Assembly (NCBI RefSeq): GCF_030813055.1
Contig: NZ_JAUSTW010000001.1
Coordinates: 186,001-250,000, forward strand
Reading direction: 5' to 3'
DNA: 64,000 nucleotides
Source: Neobacillus ginsengisoli
GTDB taxonomy: Bacteria; Bacillota; Bacilli; Bacillales_B; DSM-18226
In this document: piece by piece, positions 31,789 to 41,319 of the stretch
Layout of the letters: each line of letters begins with the position of its first letter
Position numbering within the stretch: position 1 is the stretch's first letter
Translations under genes and position numbers: made by a program
The notes under the pieces: model-generated
The model's database searches: none
Seen by the model: the letters and a program-made list of their open reading frames with translations, nothing else
What the model was told of the DNA's origin: nothing

Positions 31789-32541
31789 GTGCGTGTAGAT
31801 GGAAGAGAACCATTGCAATTAAGGCCCATACATATTGAAACAAATTATTTGAAGCATCCTGAAGGTTCTGTCCTTATTTCTGTGGGTGATACAAAGGTGA
31901 TTTGTACAGCAAGTATTGAAGATAGAGTCCCGCCTTTTATGAGAGGGGAAGGAAAAGGCTGGATTACCGCCGAATATTCTATGCTTCCCCGGGCAACGGA
32001 ATCTAGAAATATAAGAGAGTCTTCAAAAGGAAAAGTTTCAGGCAGAACGATGGAAATACAACGATTAATTGGACGAGCTCTAAGAGCAATTGTCGACCTG
32101 GGGGCAATTGGGGAAAGAACAGTTTGGATTGATTGCGATGTCATTCAAGCAGACGGAGGGACCCGAACTGCATCGATTACAGGCGCATTTGTCGCGATGG
32201 CTCTTGCATTAAATTCTTTAGCAGAAAAAAAGTCGCTTAAGTTTCCGATCACCGATTATTTAGCAGCCACAAGTGTTGGTATCTTAAAAAATAGCCGGAC
32301 AGTTCTCGATTTAAACTATGCTGAAGATTCAAAAGCACAAGTGGATATGAATGTTGTCATGACCGGTAATGGTGAATTCGTTGAGCTTCAGGGAACTGGA
32401 GAGGAATCTACCTTCTCTTATTCACAGCTTCAAGAGTTATTACATGCAGCCCAAGAGGGGCTAATGGAGCTTTTTGAACAACAAAAATTAGCTCTTGGTG
32501 ATGAGATTGTCAAAAAAATAGAAGAGAGAAGAAAGAAATAG
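31789..32541 (+). CDS. rph: Ribonuclease PH
   Basis: GTG 31789 is chosen because GAAGGAGGAAG lies eight bases before it and the product then begins [13 protein letters not shown], as in known RNase PH. The 250-residue phosphorolytic 3'-exonuclease trims tRNA precursors as a hexameric ring. Motifs include [27 protein letters not shown] and DADGGTR-like [10 protein letters not shown]. It is followed after 12 bases by the nucleotide pyrophosphatase gene, as in B. subtilis. Confidence 0.95.
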   Translation: MRVDGREPLQLRPIHIETNYLKHPEGSVLISVGDTKVICTASIEDRVPPFMRGEGKGWITAEYSMLPRATESRNIRESSKGKVSGRTMEIQRLIGRALRAIVDLGAIGERTVWIDCDVIQADGGTRTASITGAFVAMALALNSLAEKKSLKFPITDYLAATSVGILKNSRTVLDLNYAEDSKAQVDMNVVMTGNGEFVELQGTGEESTFSYSQLQELLHAAQEGLMELFEQQKLALGDEIVKKIEERRKK

Positions 32542-32553
32542 AGGAGACCCGAA

Positions 32554-33165
32554 ATGAAAGAAGTTATTATTGCGACAAAAAATCCCGGAAAAGCGAAGGA
32601 ATTTGAGCATATTTTTGCATCAAGGGGAATTACGGTTCGTACCTTGTTGGATTTCCCGGAAATCGCGGATGTCGAAGAAACAGGTACTACGTTTGAAGAG
32701 AATGCCATTCTAAAAGCAGAGGCCGTTTCACGTTTATTAAATAAAATGGTAATTGGTGATGATTCCGGACTAATTGTCGATGCTCTTGATGGTCGGCCGG
32801 GAATATATTCGGCACGCTATGCAGGAGAGCATAAAAATGATCAGGAAAATACCGATAAAGTGCTTCGAGAATTAGCAGGGGTTTCCGAGGCAGATCGAAC
32901 AGCTCGCTTTTATTGCGCTTTAGCAGTTGCTTTACCGAATCAAGAAGTAATAACTGTCTCAGGAACCTGTGAAGGTCGAATACTTGAGGAACGAAGGGGT
33001 TCCAATGGTTTTGGTTATGACCCTGTTTTTTATGTGCCGGAAAAAGGGTTGGCTATGGCAGAGCTGCCATCCTCAGAAAAAAACAAAATTAGTCATCGGG
33101 CAAATGCGTTGAAAAAACTGGACACGGTTCTTGATTCAATTCTTGAAAGAGCTAATCAATCATGA
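32554..33165 (+). CDS. ysnA: XTP/dITP pyrophosphatase (RdgB/HAM1 family)
   Basis: The 203-residue enzyme removes non-canonical purine nucleotides such as dITP and XTP. The substrate motif [11 protein letters not shown] opens the protein; [24 protein letters not shown] and [11 protein letters not shown] are diagnostic. It overlaps the next gene by four bases (ATGA). The rph-ysnA-ysnB order is that of B. subtilis. Confidence 0.95.
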   Translation: MKEVIIATKNPGKAKEFEHIFASRGITVRTLLDFPEIADVEETGTTFEENAILKAEAVSRLLNKMVIGDDSGLIVDALDGRPGIYSARYAGEHKNDQENTDKVLRELAGVSEADRTARFYCALAVALPNQEVITVSGTCEGRILEERRGSNGFGYDPVFYVPEKGLAMAELPSSEKNKISHRANALKKLDTVLDSILERANQS

Positions 33166-33680
33166 ACAAAATTTTAATCGTTAGCGATAGCCATGGATTG
33201 ACGAAAGAGCTCGAAATTCTACGTGAGAGGTATATTCAGGATGTCGATTTAATGATCCATTGCGGGGATTCACAGTTGATGCCTGATGAGAAACCCATTA
33301 CCGGTTACTTAACGGTACTGGGAAATTGTGATTTTGGCGGCTATCCAATGGAAACAGTCACAGAAATTGGTGAGCGCAAAATCTTTATTACCCATGGCCA
33401 TAAGTATTCTGTTAAAACGTCTTTAATGAATTTAAAATATAAAGCCCGGGAATATAAAGCAAATATTGTTTGTTTCGGTCACTCTCATGTCTTAGGTGCT
33501 GAAGTAATAGACGGGATTCTCTTTTTAAATCCGGGAAGCATAAGGCTGCCACGGGAGCGATTTGAAAAGACATATATGATTCTGGATTTATTTGAAGATA
33601 AGATAAAGCTTTCTGTGTTTGAGTTGAATGGGCGGGAAATCGCTGATTTAGCACGGGAATTTATATTACCAAAAAGATAG
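33162..33680 (+). CDS. ysnB: Metallophosphoesterase YsnB
   Basis: The 172-residue protein belongs to the YfcE/MJ0936 phosphodiesterase family. Metal ligands are visible in VSDSHG, HCGDSQ, LGNCD, THGHKY and GHSHV. The cellular substrate is unknown. It is translated from an ATGA overlap with ysnA. A bidirectional terminator ends the operon. Confidence 0.93.
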   Translation: MNKILIVSDSHGLTKELEILRERYIQDVDLMIHCGDSQLMPDEKPITGYLTVLGNCDFGGYPMETVTEIGERKIFITHGHKYSVKTSLMNLKYKAREYKANIVCFGHSHVLGAEVIDGILFLNPGSIRLPRERFEKTYMILDLFEDKIKLSVFELNGREIADLAREFILPKR

Positions 33681-33703
33681 AGGATTTACCCCTCTATCTT
33701 TCT
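33673..33703. terminator. Terminator of the rph-ysnA-ysnB operon
   Basis: AAAGATAGAGG pairs with CCTCTATCTTT around a short loop. Confidence 0.85.
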
Positions 33704-33779
33704 TGAAAAAATAATGAAAACCTGTTGACTTTTAACTATTAGGATTATATAATAAATCTTGTCTTCAATAACTTGATAT

Positions 33780-33853
33780 GTCCCAGTAGCTCAGCCGGAT
33801 AGAGCATACGCCTTCTAAGCGTACGGTCGGGAGTTCGAATCTCTCCTGGGACG
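33780..33853 (+). tRNA. tRNA-Arg (anticodon UCU), first copy
   Basis: A full cloverleaf is present. The 7-bp acceptor stem is GTCCCAG (33780-33786) with CTGGGAC (33846-33852). The anticodon stem TACGC/GCGTA flanks the loop CTTCTAA with TCT at 33814-33816, and the T-loop is GTTCGAATC. CCA is not encoded. An identical copy lies at 36729-36802. One of the two is probably the original chromosomal gene and the other came with, or was duplicated by, the inserted island. Confidence 0.97.
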
Positions 33854-33977
33854 CTTAATGAAACTACATACCATCGCTATATATAAGTCTTCTAGAACGC
33901 CAAATGAAATGGTCAGTGCATCGGTCAATACCGAAAACGACTCGAAATTAGGCGTAAGCTAGGAGGTTATTTTTGTT

Positions 33978-34070
33978 TTGACGAAAAAGAAAGTTATTCT
34001 ATCTATTTCAGAAGATTTGAGCGGTTTGTTTTCGGAAAATCCTATGCCAAGTGCAACGGTCAATTTTTAA
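33978..34070 (+). CDS. Very small ORF, 30 aa
   Basis: A TTG at 33978 lies 11 bases after AGGAGG. The product reads TKKKVILSISEDLSGLF and ends at TAA 34068-34070. It could be a genuine small protein or the start of a truncated gene. The rest of 33856-34216 has no other gene. Confidence 0.3.
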   Translation: MTKKKVILSISEDLSGLFSENPMPSATVNF

Positions 34071-34216
34071 ACGGATTGCTTTCGAGGATGTTATCGGAGT
34101 GAGGGTATTAGACTAGATATTCACGACAGATGAACTTAGGAGTGCCCATCCGTATAAATTTGTCTTTCACTTTTCGCATATTTCTGTTAGAATCACTCGC
34201 AACAGGAGGTGTTATT

Positions 34217-34408
34217 ATGGCTATTAACATAACAGAATTACTAGGCGATCCATACAATAATCTAATTGAAGCGAAAGTAGATAAAAGTCCGAGCGAAATC
34301 GTGATTACGGATAACGGTGGCGAAACGTATTACATTGTTACACCTGAAATATACGAAAACGGTCCAAAACAAAGTGGTTATGAAATCGTAGTGTCTGAAG
34401 GAGAGTAA
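34217..34408 (+). CDS. Small hypothetical protein, 63 aa
   Basis: ATG 34217 follows AGGAGGTG. The protein starts AINITELLGDPYNN and has ETYYIVTPEIYENG; it looks like a small beta-rich domain. No family recognised. A terminator overlaps its stop. Confidence 0.55.
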   Translation: MAINITELLGDPYNNLIEAKVDKSPSEIVITDNGGETYYIVTPEIYENGPKQSGYEIVVSEGE

Positions 34409-34426
34409 TTTTCTCTCTGTTTTTTA
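34399..34426 (+). terminator. Terminator of the small island gene
   Basis: GGAGAG pairs with CTCTCT around the stop codon, followed by six T. A second terminator-like hairpin, ACGCAGCC/GGTTGCGT with a T run, lies at 34609-34636. Confidence 0.7.
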
Positions 34427-34651
34427 TATCGAAGACTTTTTTTAGCAATGTTAATATCACTAACCTTCACGTCATGCTCATCGATATATTCCACCACTTT
34501 AAGGAATCGTACAATCGCATGATCCTTATCTGATATTTTGACCGAAGTTCTCCTGCTTAAACCAGATTAAATCGTGCTTTTTACTTTAGGAAGATTTTAT
34601 ATTTAAATACGCAGCCATTTAGGTTGCGTCTTTTTTACTTTCGAAAATATT

Positions 34652-34777
34652 TTGGAACAAACTCGGGAATGGAAAGGTGAGCGGATCACTGCAACAGAGG
34701 CGATGAGAAGGGCGGATATGAAGCGGACAACGTTCTATAAGTTGGTAAAGGAATATAAGGAACACTGGGCGAACTAA
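34652..34777 (+). pseudogene. C-terminal remnant of a serine recombinase
   Basis: The frame reads LEQTREWKGERITATEAMRR, followed by ADMKRTTFYKLVKEYKEH and a stop. This is the C-terminal helix-turn-helix of small Tn3/Hin-type serine recombinases. The catalytic domain is missing. A terminator (GCGAAC/GTTCGC, 34769-34794) follows. It is evidence that the island was once mobile. Confidence 0.6.
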
Positions 34778-34794
34778 TGACAGTTCGCTTTTTG

Positions 34795-35293
34795 TTTGTG
34801 AAAGTTTCGAGATTAACGGAGGGGGCTACCATATCACGAAATTGACCCCATATGTATACCGATATGTGCTTAGTGATGGATGAACATGGACGAGGAATTA
34901 GAAACCCTGACGAGTTATACCCCGCTGGATTACTTAAATCTGTCGGTCCAAATAGTTAAATCCGTTTTTTAAAATTTTTTTTAGATTTGGAAACCTCGGG
35001 GTCATTTCAAGTGATCGACCAACCTCGTCTAAATGGCGATCTTTTTTGTAAGTTAGCTTTTACTCCTCAAATGACTAATTATTTTCCTTACTTTTAGAAA
35101 GTAGTTGTTAAACATTAATCATAAACTTTCCCCCTAAAAATGTTTTCTTCATAATAGCAATCTTTAATTTAATAGCAGAAGAGTTTCATAAACAGCTAAG
35201 TACTTGGTTTCCTGAAAGGATAATAAAAGAATTAATTTGCTTTGGAGAGGAAACACTATACAGGTATTACACTTCCAATGGATAGGTGATTTT
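34795..35293. other. Mostly noncoding stretch in the island
   Basis: A 35-codon frame (34852-34959, MYTDMCLVMDEHGRG at the start) has no good ribosome site and may be a gene remnant. GATCG/CGATC with a T run at about 35013-35049 looks like a terminator. Nothing else is visible. Confidence 0.3.
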
Positions 35294-36136
35294 ATGAATC
35301 GACGTAAAATAACATTGATATCCTGTTTTCTCTTGAGCATGGCTGCTCTCTTCGCCTGTACACCCGCACAGAAAAAGGAGAGTGCAAACGATCTAATAGT
35401 AGCACAGAAAAAGGAGAGTGCAAACGTTGGGCAAGTAGCACTTAAAAGCTGGAAAGAGATCGATTACAGATTACCAAACGTACCGCATCGCCAGCAGGTG
35501 CAAAGCCTTTCTCAGCAGTTTCCAGGTGTGGTTATCTACAAGGGAAATTCCCACCTGAAACGGGTGGCGCTCACATTCGACGATGGGCCGGATAACTACT
35601 ATACACCAAGGATTCTGGACATTTTGCGTGCAAAAGGAGTCCCAGGAACTTTTTTTATGGTTGGAAAACAAGCCAAAAGTTTTCCAGATATGGTGAGGCG
35701 TATTGTGGAGGAAGGCAATGCTATTGGGAATCACTCTTGGGATCACCCGAAACTGTGGACACTTACCAAAGAACAGGTTACGCAAGAGATCGTCTCCACA
35801 GAGAACGAGATTCAGCGGATTACGGGTCGTCGATCCAAATTGTTTCGACCGCCTTATGGAAGGGTGAATCCAGCAGAAGTGGTTCTGATCCACAATCTTG
35901 GGTATCGCATCATTGACTGGTCCGTTGACACATTAGATTGGAAAGGAACTCCAGCTCCAACCATACTCCAGTCAGTAAACAAGGAGGTTTCACCAGGGGG
36001 GATCATTCTCGAACACTGCCTTGCCGGGCGTCCGGGAGAACTGAATGGGACCCTTCAAGCTCTGCCGCAAATCATTGATCATTTACGGGCAAAAGGCTAC
36101 AAGTTTGTTACTGTACCAACACTAATTGGTCAATGA
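35294..36136 (+). CDS. Polysaccharide deacetylase lipoprotein
   Basis: The 280-residue protein starts with a lipoprotein signal (residues 1-21, ending AALFAC). A NodB-type deacetylase domain fills about 75-275: LTFDDGPDNYYTPR, GNHSWDHPKLW (metal histidines), RPPYGRVNP and a late ILEHCLAG. These enzymes remove acetyl or similar groups from cell-wall sugars outside the membrane. A 25-bp direct repeat (35366-35390 and 35402-35426) duplicates the linker AQKKESAN after the signal. ATG 35294 gives the signal directly; the longer open frame from 35237 would precede it with unrelated residues. It is the only complete larger gene of the island. Confidence 0.88.
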   Translation: MNRRKITLISCFLLSMAALFACTPAQKKESANDLIVAQKKESANVGQVALKSWKEIDYRLPNVPHRQQVQSLSQQFPGVVIYKGNSHLKRVALTFDDGPDNYYTPRILDILRAKGVPGTFFMVGKQAKSFPDMVRRIVEEGNAIGNHSWDHPKLWTLTKEQVTQEIVSTENEIQRITGRRSKLFRPPYGRVNPAEVVLIHNLGYRIIDWSVDTLDWKGTPAPTILQSVNKEVSPGGIILEHCLAGRPGELNGTLQALPQIIDHLRAKGYKFVTVPTLIGQ

Positions 36137-36368
36137 TTCAGGCTATACATAGTCGTGTGACAGCTGAACCAAGACATTTTCTTGACCGATTTAGAGAACG
36201 AAATGGATGTAATAAATGCTCAACTAGAAATGTCTGGTTGATATTATAATACGAATGGGTGCGAGAGTTTAAATATTATGGTGATCCCCGAAAGGACATC
36301 CTGCCTATCAAGACAAATTGGTTAGGGACAAAGATGGATACGCTTGTGAAAAAACTAGATGAAAAACA
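36137..36368. other. Noncoding or remnant stretch in the island
   Basis: Short frames only, for example DLENEMDVINAQLEMSG near 36190. They lack starts and ribosome sites and may be decayed coding sequence. Confidence 0.3.
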
Positions 36369-36402
36369 AAAAAGCGGTGAGGTGAATTTCTCATCGCTTT
36401 TG
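36369..36402. terminator. Bidirectional terminator in the island
   Basis: AAAAGCGGTGAG pairs with CTCATCGCTTTT, with T runs on both sides. It ends the minus-strand Excalibur remnant. Confidence 0.7.
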
Positions 36403-36570
36403 CTTTTAGAACACAGTTTGGATATTTCTTTCTTAACTCAGTGCAATTAGCGAAAGTTTCTTTCCCAACACTACTTGGAGCCGGAGTAGTTGAAGTATGA
36501 GAAGTAGTGGTAGTTGTTCCATTTTCAGTTGTTGTTTTCAAAGTCGAATTTACGTCTGCCTAATTTTGTA
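36403..36570 (-). pseudogene. Excalibur-domain protein remnant
   Basis: On the minus strand a threonine/serine-rich linker (ENGTTTTTSHTSTTPAP) leads into FANCTELRKKYPN, the core of the Excalibur calcium-binding domain of secreted proteins. The normal end of the domain is lost by a frame change just before the terminator, and a stop interrupts the frame upstream (after ADEFTPTLQN). It is the decayed tail of a cell-surface or nuclease-type protein. Confidence 0.5.
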
Positions 36571-36728
36571 GAGTGGGCGTAAATTCGTCCGCTCTTATTA
36601 TTGCCATGAAATTGCGTAAATTTCACCTCTTTCCTACTATATATATATCGTGCTATAATGAAAATGGTCGAAAGTTCGGCAAATGACCTTTTCAGTGCGA
36701 GAATCAAAAAGCGTTCATATAGCGATAT

Positions 36729-36802
36729 GTCCCAGTAGCTCAGCCGGATAGAGCATACGCCTTCTAAGCGTACGGTCGGGAGTTCGAATCTCTCCTGGGA
36801 CG
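36729..36802 (+). tRNA. tRNA-Arg (anticodon UCU), second copy
   Basis: The sequence is identical over all 74 bases to the copy at 33780-33853. A terminator (AAAGTGC/GCACTTT, 36808-36835) lies directly downstream here but not after the first copy, so this is the more likely end of the original transcription unit. Confidence 0.97.
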
Positions 36803-36807
36803 CTAAT

Positions 36808-36873
36808 TAAAAAGTGCTTACGGGCACTTTTTTTATTTTAACCTCTTATTTCGAATGATTTAAGAGGTTTTTT
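36808..36873 (+). terminator. Two consecutive terminators after tRNA-Arg
   Basis: AAAGTGC/GCACTTT with T run (36811-36834), then AACCTCTTA/TAAGAGGTT with T run (36840-36873). Confidence 0.85.
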
Positions 36874-36982
36874 GTTATGAACTTTTTTAAAATATTTGCC
36901 TTCCCCTCACTGCAAGTTTTTTGTCTTTTCTTTTTTTCCGTGCTACACTATTTTCCAATACGAATTTAAGGACGGTTTGTTT

Positions 36983-38008
36983 ATGAAAAAACGGGAAAAA
37001 CCACAAAGAAAAGATAATGTAATCTTCTTTCCCGGACTCGAAAAAAGATTAGCAGACAAAGGCTTAGAAAGCCTGCAAAAGAAAAATTTTGCAGAAGCTA
37101 TTACCCTTTTGGAAGAGGCAAGGGAACTTGATGCGGAAAATGGTGACATTCTAATCGGGCTTGTGCTCGCATATTTTGAAGCGGCTTCTTTTCATAAAGC
37201 AAAAGTGTTGACTAATGAGATGCTGTTGAAGGGGATTGGTGACTATTTTCAGTTGGTCGACCTGTATTTGACGATTCTCATTCAGCTTCATGAATATCCG
37301 GAAATCGTGTCGACAATTGAAGCACTATTAGAAGAAAAAGAAATTCCACCGGAAAAACAGGATCATTTCTTAACCATCCTTCAGTTCAGCCGTCGTATGG
37401 CGGAGAATATTCAGCCCGAGTTAACTGAAGATTTACCGGAGGAAAATGATAGTAAAAAGCTAAACCTTTTTTCCTTTCATAATCTAAATCAACAAATGCT
37501 GGTAATAGCAAATCTTGCAGAAAAAAATGTCCGGCCGTATATTCCTGAAATCCAAGATTACTTAATCGCGGAAGACGGCCATCCTTTTCTGAAAACGATG
37601 CTGCTGACTCTTTTAAAAGAGCAGGAATATGACAAAGAATTAACGGTTAACAAATTTAATCTCCTGCAAAAAGTTATTCCAACTGAACTCCCGGAAATTA
37701 ATTTACAAACAAGAATGAAAAAAATAGAAGAATTAATAGGAGATAGATTGGAAAATAGCAATCCTGTTCTTTTTGAAAATATTATTGGGATGGTAGAACG
37801 GATTTTTTTTATTAGTTATCCTTTTGACCTTCAACCGGAAAGCCCCGATGCATGGGCTGCAGCCTTTCACTTACTGGCACATGATTATCTTGGAATAGAG
37901 CCAAAGATAAACTCGATTTCTGGCGAATATCAGGTTTCCAGTGATAAAATTGAGCTGGCAATGGCTAAAATTAGGGAAATTGAAGAAATTTCATATCCTA
38001 ATATATAG
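36983..38008 (+). CDS. ysoA: TPR-repeat protein YsoA
   Basis: ATG 36983 follows AAGGA. The 341-residue protein is helical, with tetratricopeptide-like units at about 25-130 (AITLLEEARELDAENGDILIGLVLAYFEA). No signal peptide. YsoA occupies this place before tig in B. subtilis; its function is not established, but TPR repeats bind proteins. The C-terminal part is less regular. Confidence 0.85.
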   Translation: MKKREKPQRKDNVIFFPGLEKRLADKGLESLQKKNFAEAITLLEEARELDAENGDILIGLVLAYFEAASFHKAKVLTNEMLLKGIGDYFQLVDLYLTILIQLHEYPEIVSTIEALLEEKEIPPEKQDHFLTILQFSRRMAENIQPELTEDLPEENDSKKLNLFSFHNLNQQMLVIANLAEKNVRPYIPEIQDYLIAEDGHPFLKTMLLTLLKEQEYDKELTVNKFNLLQKVIPTELPEINLQTRMKKIEELIGDRLENSNPVLFENIIGMVERIFFISYPFDLQPESPDAWAAAFHLLAHDYLGIEPKINSISGEYQVSSDKIELAMAKIREIEEISYPNI

Positions 38009-38017
38009 GTATTGCTG

Positions 38018-38045
38018 TTGAAAGAAAAGAAACCTATGTTATAAT
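38018..38045 (+). promoter_or_regulatory. Sigma-A promoter of tig
   Basis: TTGAAA (38018-38023) and TATAAT (38040-38045) with a 16-base spacer lie 129 bases before tig. Confidence 0.6.
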
Positions 38046-38173
38046 GAAGGGGTTGCACCCGCGTAAAAATTAATATTTTACAGCAAAAGAGGATAGTGAT
38101 CTTGATAGACAAGACATATTCCTACTAATTCGTTAAGAATGAAATGAGAATAGATTGTTGGAGGGAAATAAGT

Positions 38174-39451
38174 ATGACTGCAAAGTGGGAAAAGTTAGAA
38201 GGAAACCGCGGAGTTCTTACAATTGAAGTAAGTGCAGATGAAGTAAGCAAAGGCTTAGACGCGGCATTCCAAAAAGTGGTTAAACAAGTTAGCGTTCCGG
38301 GTTTCCGTAAAGGAAAAATGCCCCGTGGGATGTTTGAAAAGCGTTTCGGCGTTGAATCACTTTATCAGGATGCATTAGATATTATTCTTCCGGAAGCATA
38401 CGGAAATGCAATTGACGAAGCAGGTATTGAGCCGGTTGACCGTCCTGACATCGACATCGAGCAAATGGAAAAAGGCAAAGAACTTATTTTCAAAGCAACT
38501 GTTACTGTTAAGCCGGAAGTAAAATTAGGCGAGTACAAAGGCTTAGAAGTAGAAGAATTTGATACAAATGTAACAGATGAAGATATCCAAGCTGAATTAT
38601 CAACTCTTCAAAACCGCCAAGCAGAGCTAGTGGTAAAAGAAGAAGGTACTGCTGAAAACGGTGATACAGTTGTAATCGATTTTGAAGGTTTCGTTGACGG
38701 CGAACCATTTGAAGGCGGCAAAGCGGAAAACCACTCATTAGAATTAGGTTCAGGATCTTTCATTCCCGGTTTTGAAGAGCAACTGGTAGGACTAGCTGCC
38801 GGAGAATCTAAAGACGTAGAAGTTACATTCCCTGAAGAATACCATGCTGCTGAGCTTGCAGGCAAACCAGCAACTTTCAAGGTTACAGTACACGAAATCA
38901 AAGGAAAAGAGCTTCCTGCATTAGATGACGAGTTTGCAAAAGATGTAGATGATGAAGTTGAAACATTAGATGCATTAAAAGAAAAAATCAGAACTCGTTT
39001 AACAGATAGCAAAAAGCATGAAGCTGAACACCATGTTCGTGATTCAGTAGTAGAAAAAGCTGCTGAAAATACAGAGGTTGAAATTCCTGAAGTTATGATT
39101 GAAAACGAAGTAAACCGCATGTTGCAAGAATTCGAACAACGCTTACAAATGCAAGGTATGAACCTTGAGCTTTACTTCCAATTCTCAGGTCAAGATGAAA
39201 AAGCTTTACGCGAGCAAATGAAAGAAGAAGCTCAGAATCGTGTACGTGTGAACTTAACACTAGAAGCGATTGCTAAGGCTGAAAATCTTGAAGTTACTGA
39301 AGAAGATGTCAATGCTGAGCTAGAAAACATGGCTGGAATGTACAACATGACTGTTGACAGCATCAAGAAAGCGCTTGGCGGTCTTGAAGGCATTAAAGCG
39401 GATCTTAAACTTAAAAAAGCAGTTGACTTTCTTATTGAAAACAAGAAATAA
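38174..39451 (+). CDS. tig: Trigger factor (ribosome-associated chaperone, PPIase)
   Basis: ATG 38174 follows GGAGGG. The 425-residue protein has the N-terminal ribosome-binding domain with the signature [19 protein letters not shown] (close to the FRxGKxP loop), a central FKBP-type prolyl isomerase domain ([20 protein letters not shown]) and the C-terminal helical chaperone arms. It binds nascent chains at the exit tunnel. A terminator follows, so clpX is transcribed separately. Confidence 0.97.
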   Translation: MTAKWEKLEGNRGVLTIEVSADEVSKGLDAAFQKVVKQVSVPGFRKGKMPRGMFEKRFGVESLYQDALDIILPEAYGNAIDEAGIEPVDRPDIDIEQMEKGKELIFKATVTVKPEVKLGEYKGLEVEEFDTNVTDEDIQAELSTLQNRQAELVVKEEGTAENGDTVVIDFEGFVDGEPFEGGKAENHSLELGSGSFIPGFEEQLVGLAAGESKDVEVTFPEEYHAAELAGKPATFKVTVHEIKGKELPALDDEFAKDVDDEVETLDALKEKIRTRLTDSKKHEAEHHVRDSVVEKAAENTEVEIPEVMIENEVNRMLQEFEQRLQMQGMNLELYFQFSGQDEKALREQMKEEAQNRVRVNLTLEAIAKAENLEVTEEDVNAELENMAGMYNMTVDSIKKALGGLEGIKADLKLKKAVDFLIENKK

Positions 39452-39466
39452 TATATAAATAAAACA

Positions 39467-39496
39467 GGGCACGATTTTTATCGTGCCTTATTTTAT
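39467..39496 (+). terminator. Terminator of tig
   Basis: GGCACGAT pairs with ATCGTGCC around four T. The following stretch to 39837 holds no gene; a weak TACAAT box at 39735-39740 may belong to clpX. Confidence 0.85.
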
Positions 39497-39837
39497 ACAA
39501 TTTTTGAATTACATATTATAATGAGGAAAGGGAAACCTTTTTAACAATGGACAGGAAGGAAAATGACAATTACATAGCGAATTCATTAATTCCCGGCAAT
39601 TTAAAGATTTATTTTTAAAAATTATGGTTAAGCTTAATGAGTACATAAGTTTTCTTTTGAAGTGCGGTTTCAAATAAAAAAATAAGACATAATAGGGTAA
39701 AGCTTTTTATTTCCAGTCCATTGGCTTTATGTGTTACAATGCAGTACATACACAAAAAATGTTTTGAAGAAGACTCGGATTTATTTGTAATTCCAGAGCT
39801 TTAATAAGGTATTAACAAGGTCCAAGGGGTGAAAAGA

Positions 39838-41103
39838 TTGTTTAAATTTAATGATGAAAAAGGACAATTGAAGTGTTCCTTCTGTGGTAAAACACAGGAT
39901 CAAGTCCGTAAATTAGTTGCCGGGCCGGGAGTTTATATATGTGACGAGTGTATCGAGCTTTGCACAGAAATCGTTGAGGAAGAACTTGGAACAGAAGAAG
40001 AAGTGGAATTTAAAGACGTTCCAAAACCAAAGGAAATCTGTGAAATTCTTGATGAATACGTTATCGGTCAGGATCAGGCAAAAAAATCGCTGTCAGTTGC
40101 GGTTTATAATCACTACAAGCGTATCAATTCCAACAGTAAAATTGACGACGTTGAACTCTCCAAGAGTAATATTTGTATGATTGGACCGACAGGAAGCGGT
40201 AAAACGCTTTTAGCGCAAACATTGGCTCGTATATTGAATGTACCATTTGCGATTGCCGATGCTACTTCTCTTACCGAGGCAGGGTATGTAGGGGAAGATG
40301 TTGAAAACATTTTATTAAAATTAATTCAAGCTGCTGATTATGATGTTGAAAAAGCAGAAAAAGGTATCATTTATATTGATGAAATTGATAAAATTGCCCG
40401 TAAATCTGAAAATCCTTCGATTACAAGAGATGTATCAGGTGAAGGCGTTCAGCAGGCATTATTGAAAATTCTTGAAGGTACGGTTGCAAGTGTTCCTCCT
40501 CAAGGCGGAAGAAAGCATCCGCATCAAGAATTCATTCAAATTGATACAACCAATATTTTATTTATTTGCGGCGGAGCCTTTGACGGAATCGAACCAATTA
40601 TTAAGCGCCGCTTAGGTCAAAAAGTTATTGGTTTCGGATCTGATTTGAAGACGCAAGAAATTGGACAAAAAGAACTTCTTTCGAAAGTGTTGCCTGAAGA
40701 CTTACTCCGCTTTGGATTAATTCCTGAATTTATCGGTCGCCTTCCGGTTATTGCAAGTCTTGAACAGCTTGATGAAGATGCATTGATTGAAATTTTAACG
40801 AAGCCAAAGAATGCTTTAGTTAAACAATATCAAAAAATGCTTGAAATCGATGATGTGGACTTGGAATTTGAAGAAGGCGCACTAAAAGAAATTGCCAAAA
40901 AGGCAATAGAACGTAAAACGGGTGCCCGCGGTTTACGTTCTATCATAGAAGGAATCATGCTTGACGTCATGTTTGACCTTCCATCGCGTGATGATATCAC
41001 AAAGTGTATTATTACAAAGGAAACGGTTGTGGATAACAGCATTCCGAAATTAGTTTTAGAAGATGGAACGGTTGTTGATGAAGAGAGAAAAACATCTGCA
41101 TAA
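39838..41103 (+). CDS. clpX: ATP-dependent Clp protease ATP-binding subunit ClpX
   Basis: TTG 39838 is chosen because the product then begins [16 protein letters not shown] as in B. subtilis ClpX, with AAGGGGTG upstream. The GTG at 39829 overlaps that site. The 421-residue unfoldase has an N-terminal four-cysteine zinc domain (CSFCGK and CDECIELC), Walker A GPTGSGKT, Walker [10 protein letters not shown], and the ClpP-contact loop motif IGF (KVIGFGSD). It feeds substrates to ClpP. Confidence 0.97.
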   Translation: MFKFNDEKGQLKCSFCGKTQDQVRKLVAGPGVYICDECIELCTEIVEEELGTEEEVEFKDVPKPKEICEILDEYVIGQDQAKKSLSVAVYNHYKRINSNSKIDDVELSKSNICMIGPTGSGKTLLAQTLARILNVPFAIADATSLTEAGYVGEDVENILLKLIQAADYDVEKAEKGIIYIDEIDKIARKSENPSITRDVSGEGVQQALLKILEGTVASVPPQGGRKHPHQEFIQIDTTNILFICGGAFDGIEPIIKRRLGQKVIGFGSDLKTQEIGQKELLSKVLPEDLLRFGLIPEFIGRLPVIASLEQLDEDALIEILTKPKNALVKQYQKMLEIDDVDLEFEEGALKEIAKKAIERKTGARGLRSIIEGIMLDVMFDLPSRDDITKCIITKETVVDNSIPKLVLEDGTVVDEERKTSA

Positions 41104-41110
41104 TATTAAG

Positions 41111-41136
41111 GACCCGGCTTTTAGCCGGTCTTTTTT
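41111..41136 (+). terminator. Terminator of clpX
   Basis: GACC and GGC pair with GCC and GGTC, followed by six T. Confidence 0.85.
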
Positions 41137-41176
41137 GATTAAAATTAAAGTGAAAATTTTTGAACTTAGATAACAA

Positions 41177-41232
41177 TCTAGTTTAAGCGCCCAGCGACTA
41201 GTTTACTTCGCTAAACGGGCGCTTTCGCTTTT
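41177..41232. repeat. Dispersed intergenic hairpin repeat, copy 1
   Basis: AAGCGCCC (41185-41192) pairs with GGGCGCTT (41217-41224), with an inner GTTTA/TAAAC. Elements TCTAG, AGCGCC and CGCTAAACGGG recur at 55720-55860, so it belongs to a repeat family of this genome. Confidence 0.55.
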
Positions 41233-41319
41233 CTAATTTTTCTGGTTTATTCCAACCCTCTGCAGGAAATACTTATTAATATCTATAAGAGTTTTGAGTT
41301 TCAGGAGGAGGGCATTTAT

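Larger units (their letters stand above)
33775..36804. mobile_element. 3-kb island between two identical tRNA-Arg copies
   Basis: The 81-bp sequences 33775-33855 and 36724-36804 are identical and each contains the whole tRNA gene with five bases before and two after. B. subtilis has ysnB, then tRNA-free sequence or one tRNA, before ysoA, so the material between is additional. Inside are small genes, a deacetylase lipoprotein, the C-terminus of a serine recombinase and an Excalibur-domain remnant. There is no intact integrase. This is a decayed tRNA-associated island or the result of duplication. Confidence 0.7.
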
